Source: Heterostelium album PN500
Taxonomy: Eukaryota; Evosea; Eumycetozoa; Acytosteliales; Acytosteliaceae
Reading direction: 5' to 3'
Assembly (NCBI RefSeq): GCF_000004825.1
Contig: NW_008805067.1
Coordinates: forward strand, 248,001 to 312,000
Length of the DNA: 64,000 bases
The position numbers were made by a program, and so were the translations under genes. Positions 54,871-64,000 of the stretch are shown piece after piece. The notes below the pieces were generated by a model, which saw only the letters and a program-made list of their open reading frames with translations, was not told the origin of the DNA and made no database searches. How positions within the stretch are numbered: the stretch's first letter is position 1; each line of letters opens with the position of its first letter.

Positions 54871-57779
54871 ATGATATTTATATCATCTTATAAAAATATA
54901 TATAAATATATATTTATTTTATTAATATTGAATTTATTGTTAGTATATGTATATTCAGAGCATCAACAGCAACAACAACAGGAACAACAACAACAACAAC
55001 AACAACCACCTTTACAACAACATTCAAAACAAAAAGCACTAAATCAACAACAACAACAACAAAATAATGTACAACAACAAAAACAACAAAAACAACAACA
55101 ACCAAAACAAAAATATTTAGAAAAAAAGAAAAAGTTGAACAACAATAATATTAAAGATAATAATGAAGATGAAGATTTAAATAAAGAATTAAAAGAATAT
55201 ATAAAGAATATTCAACAAACGGGAAATAATGAAATGAATGCCAATCAGAAAGAACTGACAGAGCAACAACAACAAGAGAGAAAACAAAAGATTCATCAAT
55301 ATGTAAATTCTTTTACAAGTATGGTCGATAATGATAATGATGACGATGATGATAGTGATGGAGATACCGACTCTAACGGTGAGGACATAAAGGTAACGGT
55401 GGTTGACGGTGATCAACCGTTCTTTATCTCCATTCCAATCGAGGAGCTATCGAAAACCGACGATCCAGCCGGAGAAATAAAGAAGGCACTTCTCAACGAG
55501 TTGATGAAGAAACAGCAGTTGGAGGAATCGGATTTGCAATTCCAAACGGGAGGAGGACTTACCACCCAACAACAGCAGATGGTCCAACAATTCCGTATTG
55601 GTAACAACCGAATCCTGGAGCAGGATCCAACACAGACGCTTCTGAACCACGCTTTCGAGGAAAAGAATATGTTGGCGCACACTCTTACCTCGCCGGTTCT
55701 CTCGTTGCAATCTCTTGATAAACTACCGGGATACGAAGAGTTTATCAATGGACAATTACACCGTGGTTACGTACTGGTAAAGAAACAAGAGGAGAATGAA
55801 CCAATACAGCAACAACAGCAACAGAAGGAATCATTCCAATATACTGGCGCTATGATTGATATGGAAAAGTCGATAACATCGCTGAATGCTGCTGCCGCTC
55901 TCGGTAACCACCGAGCGATGTACACTCTTGGCACCATGGAGGAGTTGGGTGAGACTGGAATCATCGACTTTGCAAAAGCCGCCGAATGGTACCAGGCCGC
56001 TGCCGATCTCGGAAACAGCGACGCTCAACAAGCACTTGGATTCCTTTATGCCACTGGAAAGGGTGTGCCTCTGGACGATGCACGTGCCATCCTCTACTAT
56101 AGCTTTGCTTCGGCCGCCGGTAACATGGTGGCAAAGCTCTCGCTTGGCTATCGCTACTTCTACGGATATGGAACACAGCGTAACTGCATGAAAGCCGCAC
56201 GTCTCTACGAAGAGGTGGCACGCTACGTCGTCGACGACTATGAACGACGTGGATTCGGTTATCATGTTGAAGCGGAGCGTTTCATCGATGAGGATCAAGT
56301 GACCAAGTCGCACAACGAGGAGGAATCGGTCGTTGACTTTTTCAAGTATTCCGCATCGCTCGGTGATCCAAACGCATTGGTTACGATGGCCAATCTCTAT
56401 TTGCAAGGTGGACTCGGAGTGGAACAAGATTTCCGTGTTGCCTACGATTACTACAAACAAGCTGCCGATCAAGAGTATCCAGCCGGTATTGCAGGTGTTG
56501 GTTTCATGTTTGCCAAGGGTTACGGTGTACCACTAAACAATCACACTGCATTCCGATACTATCTCAAGGCATCAAAGCTAGGACATTGGGGTGCAAAGTC
56601 CAACCTCGCCGAAATGTATCTTAATGGTTGGGGTGTCGAACAAAACCAAGCACATGCATTGAAATTATTTTTAGAAGCAGCTGAAAAAGAAGATACCGAT
56701 GCATATATTAATCTTGGTAAAATGTATACACGTATGTTATATTTTGTTATATTAATATAATTGGATGATTTTATTTAGTTAACATTTCTATTTTCTATTC
56801 AGATGGTATTCATGTTGAAAAAGATAGAAATAAAGCATTCCAATACTTTTTAATGGCATCGGAAACTGGAAATCCAACTGCTATTTATTATTTAGCAAAG
56901 TTGAATTTGGCACATCACACTCAACCAACCTGTCAGAGTTCCGTAATCTACTTTAAGAAGGTAGCTGAAAAGGGTCAGTGGGCATTGGTGCTCACTCAGG
57001 CTCAAGAGTTGTACTCTGAGGGTGACGAAGAGCGTTCATTGATATTCTTTGAAAAGGCAGCGGAAATGGGAATCGATTTGGCACAGAATAACGCCGGTTG
57101 GATGTACGATCAAGGTTTCGGTGTATTGGAGGGTGACGATGAATCGGATATCGATCGCAATGCATTCCGATACTACTCGCACTCTGCCGAGCAAAAGAAT
57201 CCGTATGCTCACCTCAAGATGGGTGACTATTTCTACTATGGTAGAGGATCGCCAGTATCGGTGGAGCTGGCCGCCGACGCTTATCAACAAGCGGCAAACC
57301 TTCAAAACTCACAGGCATCGTTCAACCTCGGCTATATGCATCAGTTTGGACAGGGTCGTCCACAAGATTTCCACTTGGCAAAGCGTTACTACGACACCGC
57401 TCTGAACATCAAGCCAAAGGCATACATCCCCGTCTACTTGGCACTGGCTGGCCTGGCAGCACACTTTGCCTATCGATATATCTTGTCGTTTATCAATGGC
57501 GAACCAATGACTCCAATGCTAAGCTCGTCAGTTGCCGACACTAAACTACCAGTAACCGGTGACACAACATCCACCAATCCACTCGATGTAGAGGCAAACC
57601 TACTTTTAGATATCGACTTGAACGAAGAAGCAGCCGAACAAATTAGAAAATCTCGATTAGATTCATATGTTATTGTTTTATTATTAATTATTTTCGGTTA
57701 TCTTGTTATTCGTAGACAAAGAATAATTCAAAGAGAAAATCAACAACCTGTTGCAAACCCAGTACCTCCACAACAATAA
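54871..57779 (+). CDS. sel1l: SEL1L/HRD3 homologue, ER-associated degradation adaptor, 2 exons
   Basis: Exons 54871-56731 and 56803-57779 join in phase 1 to 945 aa. The first ATG (54871) gives a signal peptide (YIFILLILNLLLVYVYS), so the long N-terminal part faces the ER lumen. After Gln-rich and acidic stretches, Sel1-like repeats run from about 330 to 850 (AAALGNHRAMYTLGTMEELG, GNSDAQQALGFLYATGKGVP, GDPNALVTMANLYLQGGLGV, NSQASFNLGYMHQFGQGRP). A single TM helix near 918 (VIVLLLIIFGYLVI) and a short cytosolic tail follow. HRD3/SEL1L receives misfolded proteins and stabilises the HRD1 ubiquitin ligase. Repeat layout and topology match the family. Confidence 0.92.
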
Positions 57780-58076
57780 ATAACATATAGATAATTTAAA
57801 TTAAAAAGAATATATTCATAAAATTTCTAATCGATCTTGGTTGACCCATTTGATTGGGTGGATAAGAATTTAATAAAAAACTAAATATAATTTTTTTAAA
57901 ACATCGAGCCTTTATTTTGAAAGATGTTTAAGGAATACTTTAAGTGTTCAACAAAAAACATCATTTACAACCAAGTGTGTATTTTAATAGTAAATAAAAT
58001 CTATATATGTCAAACACAAATACAAATATCGAATAACAAAATAATAATCCCGATTATATTTATTTAACAATATAGT

Positions 58077-58433
58077 TTATTGTTCACCAAGAAGAGGGTA
58101 ATACCAATCACGAACGTCTTTGAATTTAAGTTCTTTGTGCTCTTGCATGACTTCACCAACAGTATACATGAGATTATTGAGTGCCTTAGCTGTTAATCTG
58201 CTGATGTCATTTACTTCTGCGTTGGTTGTTTCCATATTCCGGAGGCCTCTGATAGTAGCATCAATTGGGTCACAGTTATATTTTCCACATACGGCACCTA
58301 ACTTTGCATCTCGTCTTTTGTATCTATGTGCTAATACTTGTATTTTAGCTTTATAGTCCTCAACAGTTGCCTTCTTATTCTGTGGAACTTTATTATTTGT
58401 TTGTTGGTTATTATTATTGTTTTTGTTTTTCAT
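58077..58433 (-). CDS. Small hypothetical basic protein
   Basis: Single exon, 118 aa from the first ATG. After an Asn/Lys-rich lead it contains ATVEDYKAKIQVLAHRYKR, GKYNCDPIDATIRGLRNM and ISRLTAKALNNLMYTVGEV, likely alpha-helical. No known domain recognised. A well-formed frame with normal codon use suggests it is real. It ends about 300 bp from the convergent SEL1L gene. Confidence 0.6.
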   Translation of the reverse strand: MKNKNNNNNQQTNNKVPQNKKATVEDYKAKIQVLAHRYKRRDAKLGAVCGKYNCDPIDATIRGLRNMETTNAEVNDISRLTAKALNNLMYTVGEVMQEHKELKFKDVRDWYYPLLGEQ

Positions 58434-59153
58434 TTTTTTCAAAAAGAAAAAAACAAAACAAAGTGGTTGTATTTTTATTTGTTTTTTAATTTTATTTTAT
58501 TACTTTACTTCTGGATCAGAATTCCTCCTTTGATTATTTATAAATGGATCAATAGATATATGTATGATATAAAGTAATTGTTTATATTTCCAATATTTTT
58601 AAACTTATATTTTATTCTCAATACTTCAAAATTTAGAAACATGAATTTCGTTGTAGTGAAATATTTTGCCAACACTTCATAACGGTTAATCAATAACACA
58701 ACAACAATTATACTTGAAATCAATATTTCTCTCCATAAGTTCCCAATTTACAATTCAAATTAATAAACAGTTGTAACCAAAATCACTATCATCGTTAACC
58801 ACAAAGGGTCCCAGTAGCAGTATTCTGATCCAGAAGTTAGTGAGGTAGCAAATCTTTTATTGAAGATCATTAAAGAATATTTTTTAATATAAATTAATAA
58901 AATACATTTTACTTTTTATGTAACTTATTAAAATTTACTTTTTTTATTTTGTGATCGTATTTTTAATACATTATCTTTTTTATATATATAACAAAAGAAA
59001 AATTGTTAATATTAAAAAAAATAAAAGTCAAATTTATAAAAACAATATGATGGAAAGATAAACTTTTATATATTTGTCTTTCCAATAATAATAATACAAT
59101 GATATAAATTGAAAAAAAAAAAAAAGTTTTGATAATTGATCATTTTGTTTGTT
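58434..59153. other. Intergenic region
   Basis: AT-rich DNA between the small hypothetical gene and the PP2C gene. A short less AT-rich segment at 58798-58860 is unexplained. No gene seen. Confidence 0.4.
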
Positions 59154-61917
59154 TTAATAAATTTTTACAGTAATAATTGTCACATTATCTTTACAATCGT
59201 TCATTTGGAGAGCAGATTGGAGTAAGTTTGATGAGACAGATTGAGCACCACGGGATTCAATAAGCTCTTTACCAACTTCAATTGCTTTCTCACCGCTAAT
59301 TACATCCCAAAGTCCGTCTGATGCCATGATTAAAAAGGTATCGCTGTCTTGTAGGAGTATTGGTTTCGAAATATGAGGAATAGCTATCATTCCAATGTTT
59401 TGATCCTTAATGAAATGATTTCCTAGTGATCGACTAACGGCTACACCATTGATTCTGGTTTGTTGTTCACCAACTGTAATACCTGATTCTATCATTCTCT
59501 TTTTCTCCAATGGATGACTTGCTTTATGATCGAATGTCATTTCAACAGCCACACCATTTCGACTGTTATTATTGAAAGAATAGACTTGTTAATGATCATT
59601 TCTTTTCGATATTAATTCATGATATGATCATTATTTTTACTTACCATAAGAATGAAGAAGAATCACCAACATTTGCAACTTGGAGATAACGTGATCCGTC
59701 GTATGTCCAGATAAATGAAACGGTTGCAGTACAACCTACGTATTGACATTCCTCATGCATTTGATTGTCGACCGATGCGAATGCTGTCATAAAGAGATCG
59801 GTCATGTCGGCTTTTTCAAGATATTCTGGTTTGCTGTTGATCAGTCTTTGAATTTCCGCTGGGAACAAAGTGTTTGCGAAATCGGCAGCTTCACGACCTG
59901 CATGACCATCGAAAACTCCAAACAAAGCAATCTCACTGTTATTGTTGAATGGGAACTGACCAAACGATACATCCTCCATCATATTTGCGTTGGGTGTCAA
60001 TGGTTTCTTCTTGGCACGACGCAATCCAGCTTTGTTCTCCGATTCTTTGATTGAGAACTCTTTGATACAGGAAAACAGTGAATCCTCACTGGAAATACTA
60101 CTTGTACTGCTTCGGTTGCTACTACCACTGATGAAGCTGGATCCACCACCGCCAGAGATCAATGTTTCATTGAAATTGAATTTGAGATCCGATGATCCAC
60201 CACTGCCAACACCAATTTGGGTGAGTAGATCAGAGAATTCGTTTGCCTCATTCGATTTGTTATCGCTCTCCTCGTCGAATGTAAATATATCGGGAATATT
60301 CTTTGTAAGGTCGGCACCATTGTCCGATGGCTGTTGCAACGATTTGAAAATATCGGTACCATTACCAAAGATCTCCTTCTCGACGTTAGCATCAAACATA
60401 ACCTTCTTCTCCTTGGGTACGGCGGCTGTAGATGGCTCTTTGAGCGGTGTGTTGAATCCTTCAAAGATGTCACGCTCGACGTCGCTTCTATCCTTGTTGG
60501 GCGACGAAGAGGTGGGTGGTGTGAAAAAGTCAGTGTGGAACTGTTTGTTGAGGTGATTCTGCGCTTTGTTTATGATCTTTGTCGATCCATGCTTCACCTT
60601 CTTAAAGAGATTCTTTAGTTGCTTTGGTGCTTCGCCTGAGGGTGATGAGGATACCGACGATGACGACGAGTCTTCATCCTCACTGGAATCTCTAATTCCC
60701 GCCAACAAACTGTTGGCGCTGTTACTCGAGCTCAGTGTAATATTGGAATTCATGGAAACGGCGGTTGTATTTGAAATAGTGGTGATGGTCGATGTTGTAA
60801 CAATGGAAGGTGGTGGCAATTGAATTCCACCATTTGGTGAGGTTCCAGGTGATGGTTGTATAATTGGAATAGCGCTGCTAGTAGCTGGTGTAGTTGGTTG
60901 TTGTTCGACCATCAATGATGATGATGATGATGATTGTTGCTTGCTATGCTCTACAACGACAATCGGTTTAGATGGAGTTGACGACAACACTGGTTGAGAA
61001 GTGGAAATGGTAGCACCGATATTCATACTTGGCTGGATGACTTGCAACTCTTTGAGTTGCACACCGTTGATCTGTAGTTGCTTCTGTAGTTTGGCGAGTT
61101 GATCCTCTAGCTTACCGATACGCTTTGTCTTTTCTTCGTTGTCTTTCTTTTGCTGTGAGATGGTGTCTTTGAACTCTGAGATCTTCTTTACCAACATCTT
61201 CTCGCTGTCGTTCCAATTCTTTTCCTTGCGCTCGTAGTCGTACAACTTTGATTGGTGACGAGACTCTAGCGACGCCAAGTGATCACGCTCCTTTATCAGC
61301 TCGGTGTTCTTTGCTTTCTGTTGCTCGGCAGCAACCTTCCATTTTGTTCGCTCCTGGTTGGCGTCGGTAGCGGCCGCCTCCACAGTCTTGAGAAGCTGCT
61401 GAAGTGCCAACTTCTCCTTGTCGCTATTGACACGCTCCGTAAAGAACTGCAGATTCAGATCCTTGATCTGCTCATACAACTGCGCTACAATCTCCTTATC
61501 GGACTTTCTCTTGTTGTTATTACCGTCGACCGATGACATCTCAGTGGCACTAGAGTCAGAGGAAATAACACCACCAACTCTATGTTGTCCAATATTTCCA
61601 TTGAGCTTTGAGAATGAATGTTGATTAGGTGATGATGATGATGATGATTGGTCTGTTGAAGATGTTGAAGTTGATTTATCTTTGTTACCAGTGGCAGCAG
61701 CAGCAGAACTATCATCGAATTGAATATCTAAAAGGAACCCAACGATTGACTTTGCATTATGTTGATTCTGATAGAAGAAGGCAACCACTATCATTAAGAC
61801 GCACGTATACATTAGATTGATGATCAGCTCTACGAATTCATAGGTCATCAGAAAGGCAAACACCGCTACACCCGCTGCACCAACCAATAAAATCATAGTC
61901 TTTAAATTCAACGACAT
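59154..61917 (-). CDS. Membrane-anchored coiled-coil PP2C-type phosphatase, 2 exons
   Basis: Exons 61917-59645 and 59562-59154 join in phase 2 to 893 aa. Residues 7-50 form two hydrophobic segments (MILLVGAAGVAVFAFLM; IINLMYTCVLMIVVAFF), so the protein is probably membrane-anchored. Residues about 145-280 form a charged coiled coil. A Ser/Thr-rich linker follows, then a PP2C domain from about 635: FGVFDGHAG (Asp670, metal site), VGCTATVSFIW, VANVGDSSSFLCRNG (intron inside), RINGVAVSRSLGNHF, MASDGLWDV and DNVTIITV. Metal-binding Asp residues are in place, so it should dephosphorylate Ser/Thr. The target is unknown; the coiled coil suggests dimer or scaffold contacts. Confidence 0.92.
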
Positions 61918-62634
61918 TTTTTTTTATTATTTTTTATTTTATTATATTATTTTTTTTTTTTTTACAAATCTACTATCTAAATCTATTATCTATCTAAATC
62001 TATTATATATTATATAAACATTAATTTTTATTTGAAAAGAAAAATGGTAATAGATGTAGGTAGGTAAGAAGGAAGGAAATAACAAATATATTTAACTTTA
62101 CAAAATAAATCGGTAAATAAATAACAATATTTTACACACAAATCTAAATTTTAGTTTTGTTAATAATTTTACAAAATATATAAATATATAATATATATAA
62201 TAAGATCTTATATATTATTGCAAAGATAAGATATAAACTTGTACAATGAATTTTTGATTGTCAATCAAACTAATTAGGTGTGTTTTTATTGATGACACTA
62301 GAAAATTTGGATGGAAAAAAATTAAAAAACAAAAATAAAAAAACGATCTGTTTTTTTTTAATATTACCTTTTTTTTTTTTCAAAGTTTATATTAATCTTA
62401 TTTTTTACTATTTTTTTTTTTTTAAGAGATAAATGAAAATGATTTAAATGGTAAAATATATACATAAAATAGGAAATTCAGAGATGTAGATTCTTTTTTT
62501 TAAAATAAGTTGGTTTTTGTAGGTTTTTTTGTTTTTTTTTGTTATCATAATCAAATTATAACAAATATAACCTTATTTTGACTCTTAGATTTTTTTTTTT
62601 TTGAGCAAAAAAAAAATTTAGTTTTTATTATTGA
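61918..62634. other. Intergenic region
   Basis: AT-rich with many T runs and short tandem TATA-like repeats. No gene or structured element seen. Confidence 0.45.
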
Positions 62635-63081
62635 TCAAAGAATACAATCATAACATTGATTTTTGATTTGCGAATACTGATTTTTCAGGAAAGTCGTGAG
62701 AAATTCCATTATATTGATTGTCACAGGTACGGGTTGATCTTTTTGATTGACATTGAATGTTTGAAACAGTGGCATGTAGGTGTCATTGGAAGATTTATAT
62801 CGGTTGCAGAGTTCTTCATTGCCATCACAGTCACAGCACACACGACCAAATACCATGAGATCTTCATCCAGCAATTCAATAAGATTATTGAAACCGCGGA
62901 ATAATCCCGAATTGAAATACCAACGGTCGTGGAACTCGATTAGAACGACTTTGTTTGAATTGCTGCTGACAAAATCATCAAAGTTTGTGCTGTTCAACGG
63001 TACGGGCGTAGCTCCATCCACTAAAACTAATGCATTGACCACAATGATAGTAAGTAATAAAGTTGTTGTTACTTTCATCAT
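62635..63081 (-). CDS. Secreted/ER thioredoxin-fold protein lacking the CXXC site
   Basis: Single exon, 148 aa. Residues 1-23 form a signal peptide (VTTTLLLTIIVVNALVLVDG). The rest aligns by eye to a PDI-type thioredoxin domain: LNSTNFDDFVSSNSNKVVLIEFHDRWYFNSG replaces the usual VLVxFYAPWCGHC, then LDEDLMVFGRVCCDCDGNEELCNRY and a MPLFQTF strand in place of YPTLxxF. The active-site Cys pair is gone, although the CCDC cysteines remain. A redox-inactive chaperone-like or binding role is inferred. No KDEL-type ending, so it may be secreted. Confidence 0.75.
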   Translation of the reverse strand: MMKVTTTLLLTIIVVNALVLVDGATPVPLNSTNFDDFVSSNSNKVVLIEFHDRWYFNSGLFRGFNNLIELLDEDLMVFGRVCCDCDGNEELCNRYKSSNDTYMPLFQTFNVNQKDQPVPVTINIMEFLTTFLKNQYSQIKNQCYDCIL

Positions 63082-63366
63082 AAGAATATGAATGTTCTAA
63101 AACATGTTTATATTTATAGTTAAAAAAATCACTTAATCTGTGCAAAAGATGATGACTCATTGAATAAGTGACTCAACAAATTTTTGAATACTTGTTTTTT
63201 TGGCTAAAGAATCGTTACATTTTTAAGAACACGAAATAAATTTATTTTGGGGTAGTCAAAAGATAGGAATAATTTTTCTTAATATTACTTCGAAGTAAAA
63301 TTTTTAAAAAAAATATTAACGACCGATACTAAAAATTTCTTAAATAAAAAAGAACTTCATCAAAAA

Positions 63367-63438
63367 AGCATCTTAGCTCAGAGGAAGAGCGGTGGGCCCA
63401 TAACCCACAGGTCGGTCGATCGAAACTTCCAGATGCTA
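63367..63438 (+). tRNA. tRNA-Met, initiator type (anticodon CAT)
   Basis: 72 nt. Acceptor AGCATCT/AGATGCT, D stem GCTC/GAGC, anticodon stem GTGGG/CCCAC around CCCATAA, and an ATCGAAA T loop. The A at position 1, the GGG/CCC-ended anticodon stem with C33, and the A-rich ATCGAAA loop (no T54) are eukaryotic initiator marks. The T stem (GGTCG against CTTCC) has two mismatches, so it may be slightly decayed. CTTTT follows as a pol III terminator. Confidence 0.82.
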
Positions 63439-63478
63439 AACACTTTTGCAAAAAAGCAACACACCATTTGCGCGCATA

Positions 63479-63484
<6 letters not shown>

Positions 63485-63516
<32 letters not shown>
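63485..63516. repeat. T32 homopolymer downstream of tRNA-Met
   Basis: A run of 32 T, 46 bp past the tRNA gene. Read on the minus strand it could be the poly(A) tail of an older element into which the SINE-like unit inserted. Confidence 0.6.
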
Positions 63517-63520
<4 letters not shown>

Positions 63521-63524
63521 CTGT

Positions 63525-63987
63525 TGATCTACCGCCCAAGCCTCTTTGGCCAAGTTGGTCCATTAGTAAGCCTTAGAGGACTTGGGTCGTGGGATCGATC
63601 CCGGGTTTTTACAAAAAATTTTCCCGACTTGAAAGGAGCGCGCCACGTACTAATCTAGTATTCAATACTATCTTGGACCCCATGAAGTTGACACCGACAG
63701 TAACTAGCAGGCTTATCATAGGTGAACACCGAGTGGTTTACACACGTACCCGCTTAGAATTCTAAGTGGCTTAAATACTCAGTCTGCCAAACCAAATCAA
63801 TGGGAACATCATCCCTTTCTCAAAATGATGGCCACCTCAGCCGGCCTGTGGCTGAACTGCTCCAACAATAAATAAATAAAAACACGAACTGTAGGGTAAT
63901 ATCAAGCTCTACACCTTGACTATCAGTAATGGTAGTACAAGGATAATTTTAAAAAAAAAAAAAAAAAAAAAAATGATCTACCACCCA
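63525..63987 (+). mobile_element. Candidate tRNA-derived SINE with poly(A) tail and target-site duplication
   Basis: A 14-bp repeat TGATCTACC[G/A]CCCA sits at 63525-63538 and 63974-63987. Inside it, the element starts at 63539 with a tRNA-like head: A-box-like TGGCCAAGTTGG (63547-63558) and B-box-like GATCGATCC (63593-63601) at normal spacing, so an internal pol III promoter is likely. A non-coding body of about 340 bp follows, then a run of 23 A (63951-63973) immediately before the second repeat copy. No long frame. These are the hallmarks of a SINE mobilised by LINE machinery. The body has no similarity I recognise. Confidence 0.7.
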
Positions 63988-64000
63988 CTCTAAAGCAAAT

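Noticed and set aside
63485-63973. Reading the T run and A run as the ends of a single minus-strand element
   Set aside because: The 14-bp repeat lies right after the A run and inside the T run, which fits a plus-strand insertion better; the T run is probably an older tail.
1-64000. CRISPR arrays, operons, metabolic gene cluster
   Set aside because: Eukaryotic gene structure throughout; neighbouring genes are functionally unrelated and no regular spacer repeats exist.

Overview
The window looks like nuclear DNA of a dictyostelid social amoeba. Intergenic DNA is extremely AT-rich. Introns are short (about 60-450 nt), AT-rich and follow GTAAGT/GTATGT...AG. Proteins carry long Asn, Gln, Thr and Asp/Glu homopolymers. 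Several families are typical of the group: FNIP repeats, RWP-RK, dictyostelid-type ankyrin and F-box proteins, and ARM-repeat TKL kinases. Codon use is less extreme than I would expect for D. discoideum, so another dictyostelid is likely; the species is not fixed by what I can see. Exon joins were worked out by hand from frame and splice sites, and several apparent upstream starts (TTG) were replaced by the first in-frame ATG.

Layout. 0.4-6 kb: F-box/FNIP/Myb fusion and a secreted gamma-glutamyltransferase. 6-20 kb: CRAL-TRIO protein, atypical SDR, DDX24/MAK5 helicase, PWWP protein, UBE2S, SDR, cysteine-less glutaredoxin-like protein, O-methyltransferase. 20-31 kb: MRS2-type Mg2+ channel, RWP-RK protein, ArfGAP with C-terminal zinc fingers, Vps32/CHMP4. 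31-46 kb: second SDR (inverted duplicate of the first), GNAT, TKL pseudokinase with ARM-like repeats, NAA60-like acetyltransferase, PB1-UBA protein, ULK-like kinase. 46-54 kb: F-box-like protein, a repeat island, a LINE 3' fragment beside a tRNA-Tyr gene, ankyrin protein, hypothetical protein, then a compositionally odd kilobase that includes a 55-bp-arm fold-back. 54-63 kb: SEL1L/HRD3, a small hypothetical protein, a membrane-anchored PP2C and a degenerate PDI-like protein. 63.3-64 kb: an initiator-type tRNA-Met followed by a tRNA-headed, poly(A)-tailed, target-duplication-flanked element that looks like a SINE.

The genes are mostly unrelated housekeeping and signalling functions, not a cluster or operon. 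Themes that recur are ubiquitin/ERAD (UBE2S, SEL1L, PB1-UBA, F-box proteins), membrane trafficking (Vps32, ArfGAP, CRAL-TRIO) and catalytically degenerate family members (pseudokinase, Cys-less glutaredoxin, CXXC-less PDI). The most novel signal is in the repeats: the SINE-like unit at 63.5-64.0 kb, the fold-back at 54.3-54.5 kb and the hairpin-bearing repeat island at 48.3-48.8 kb.
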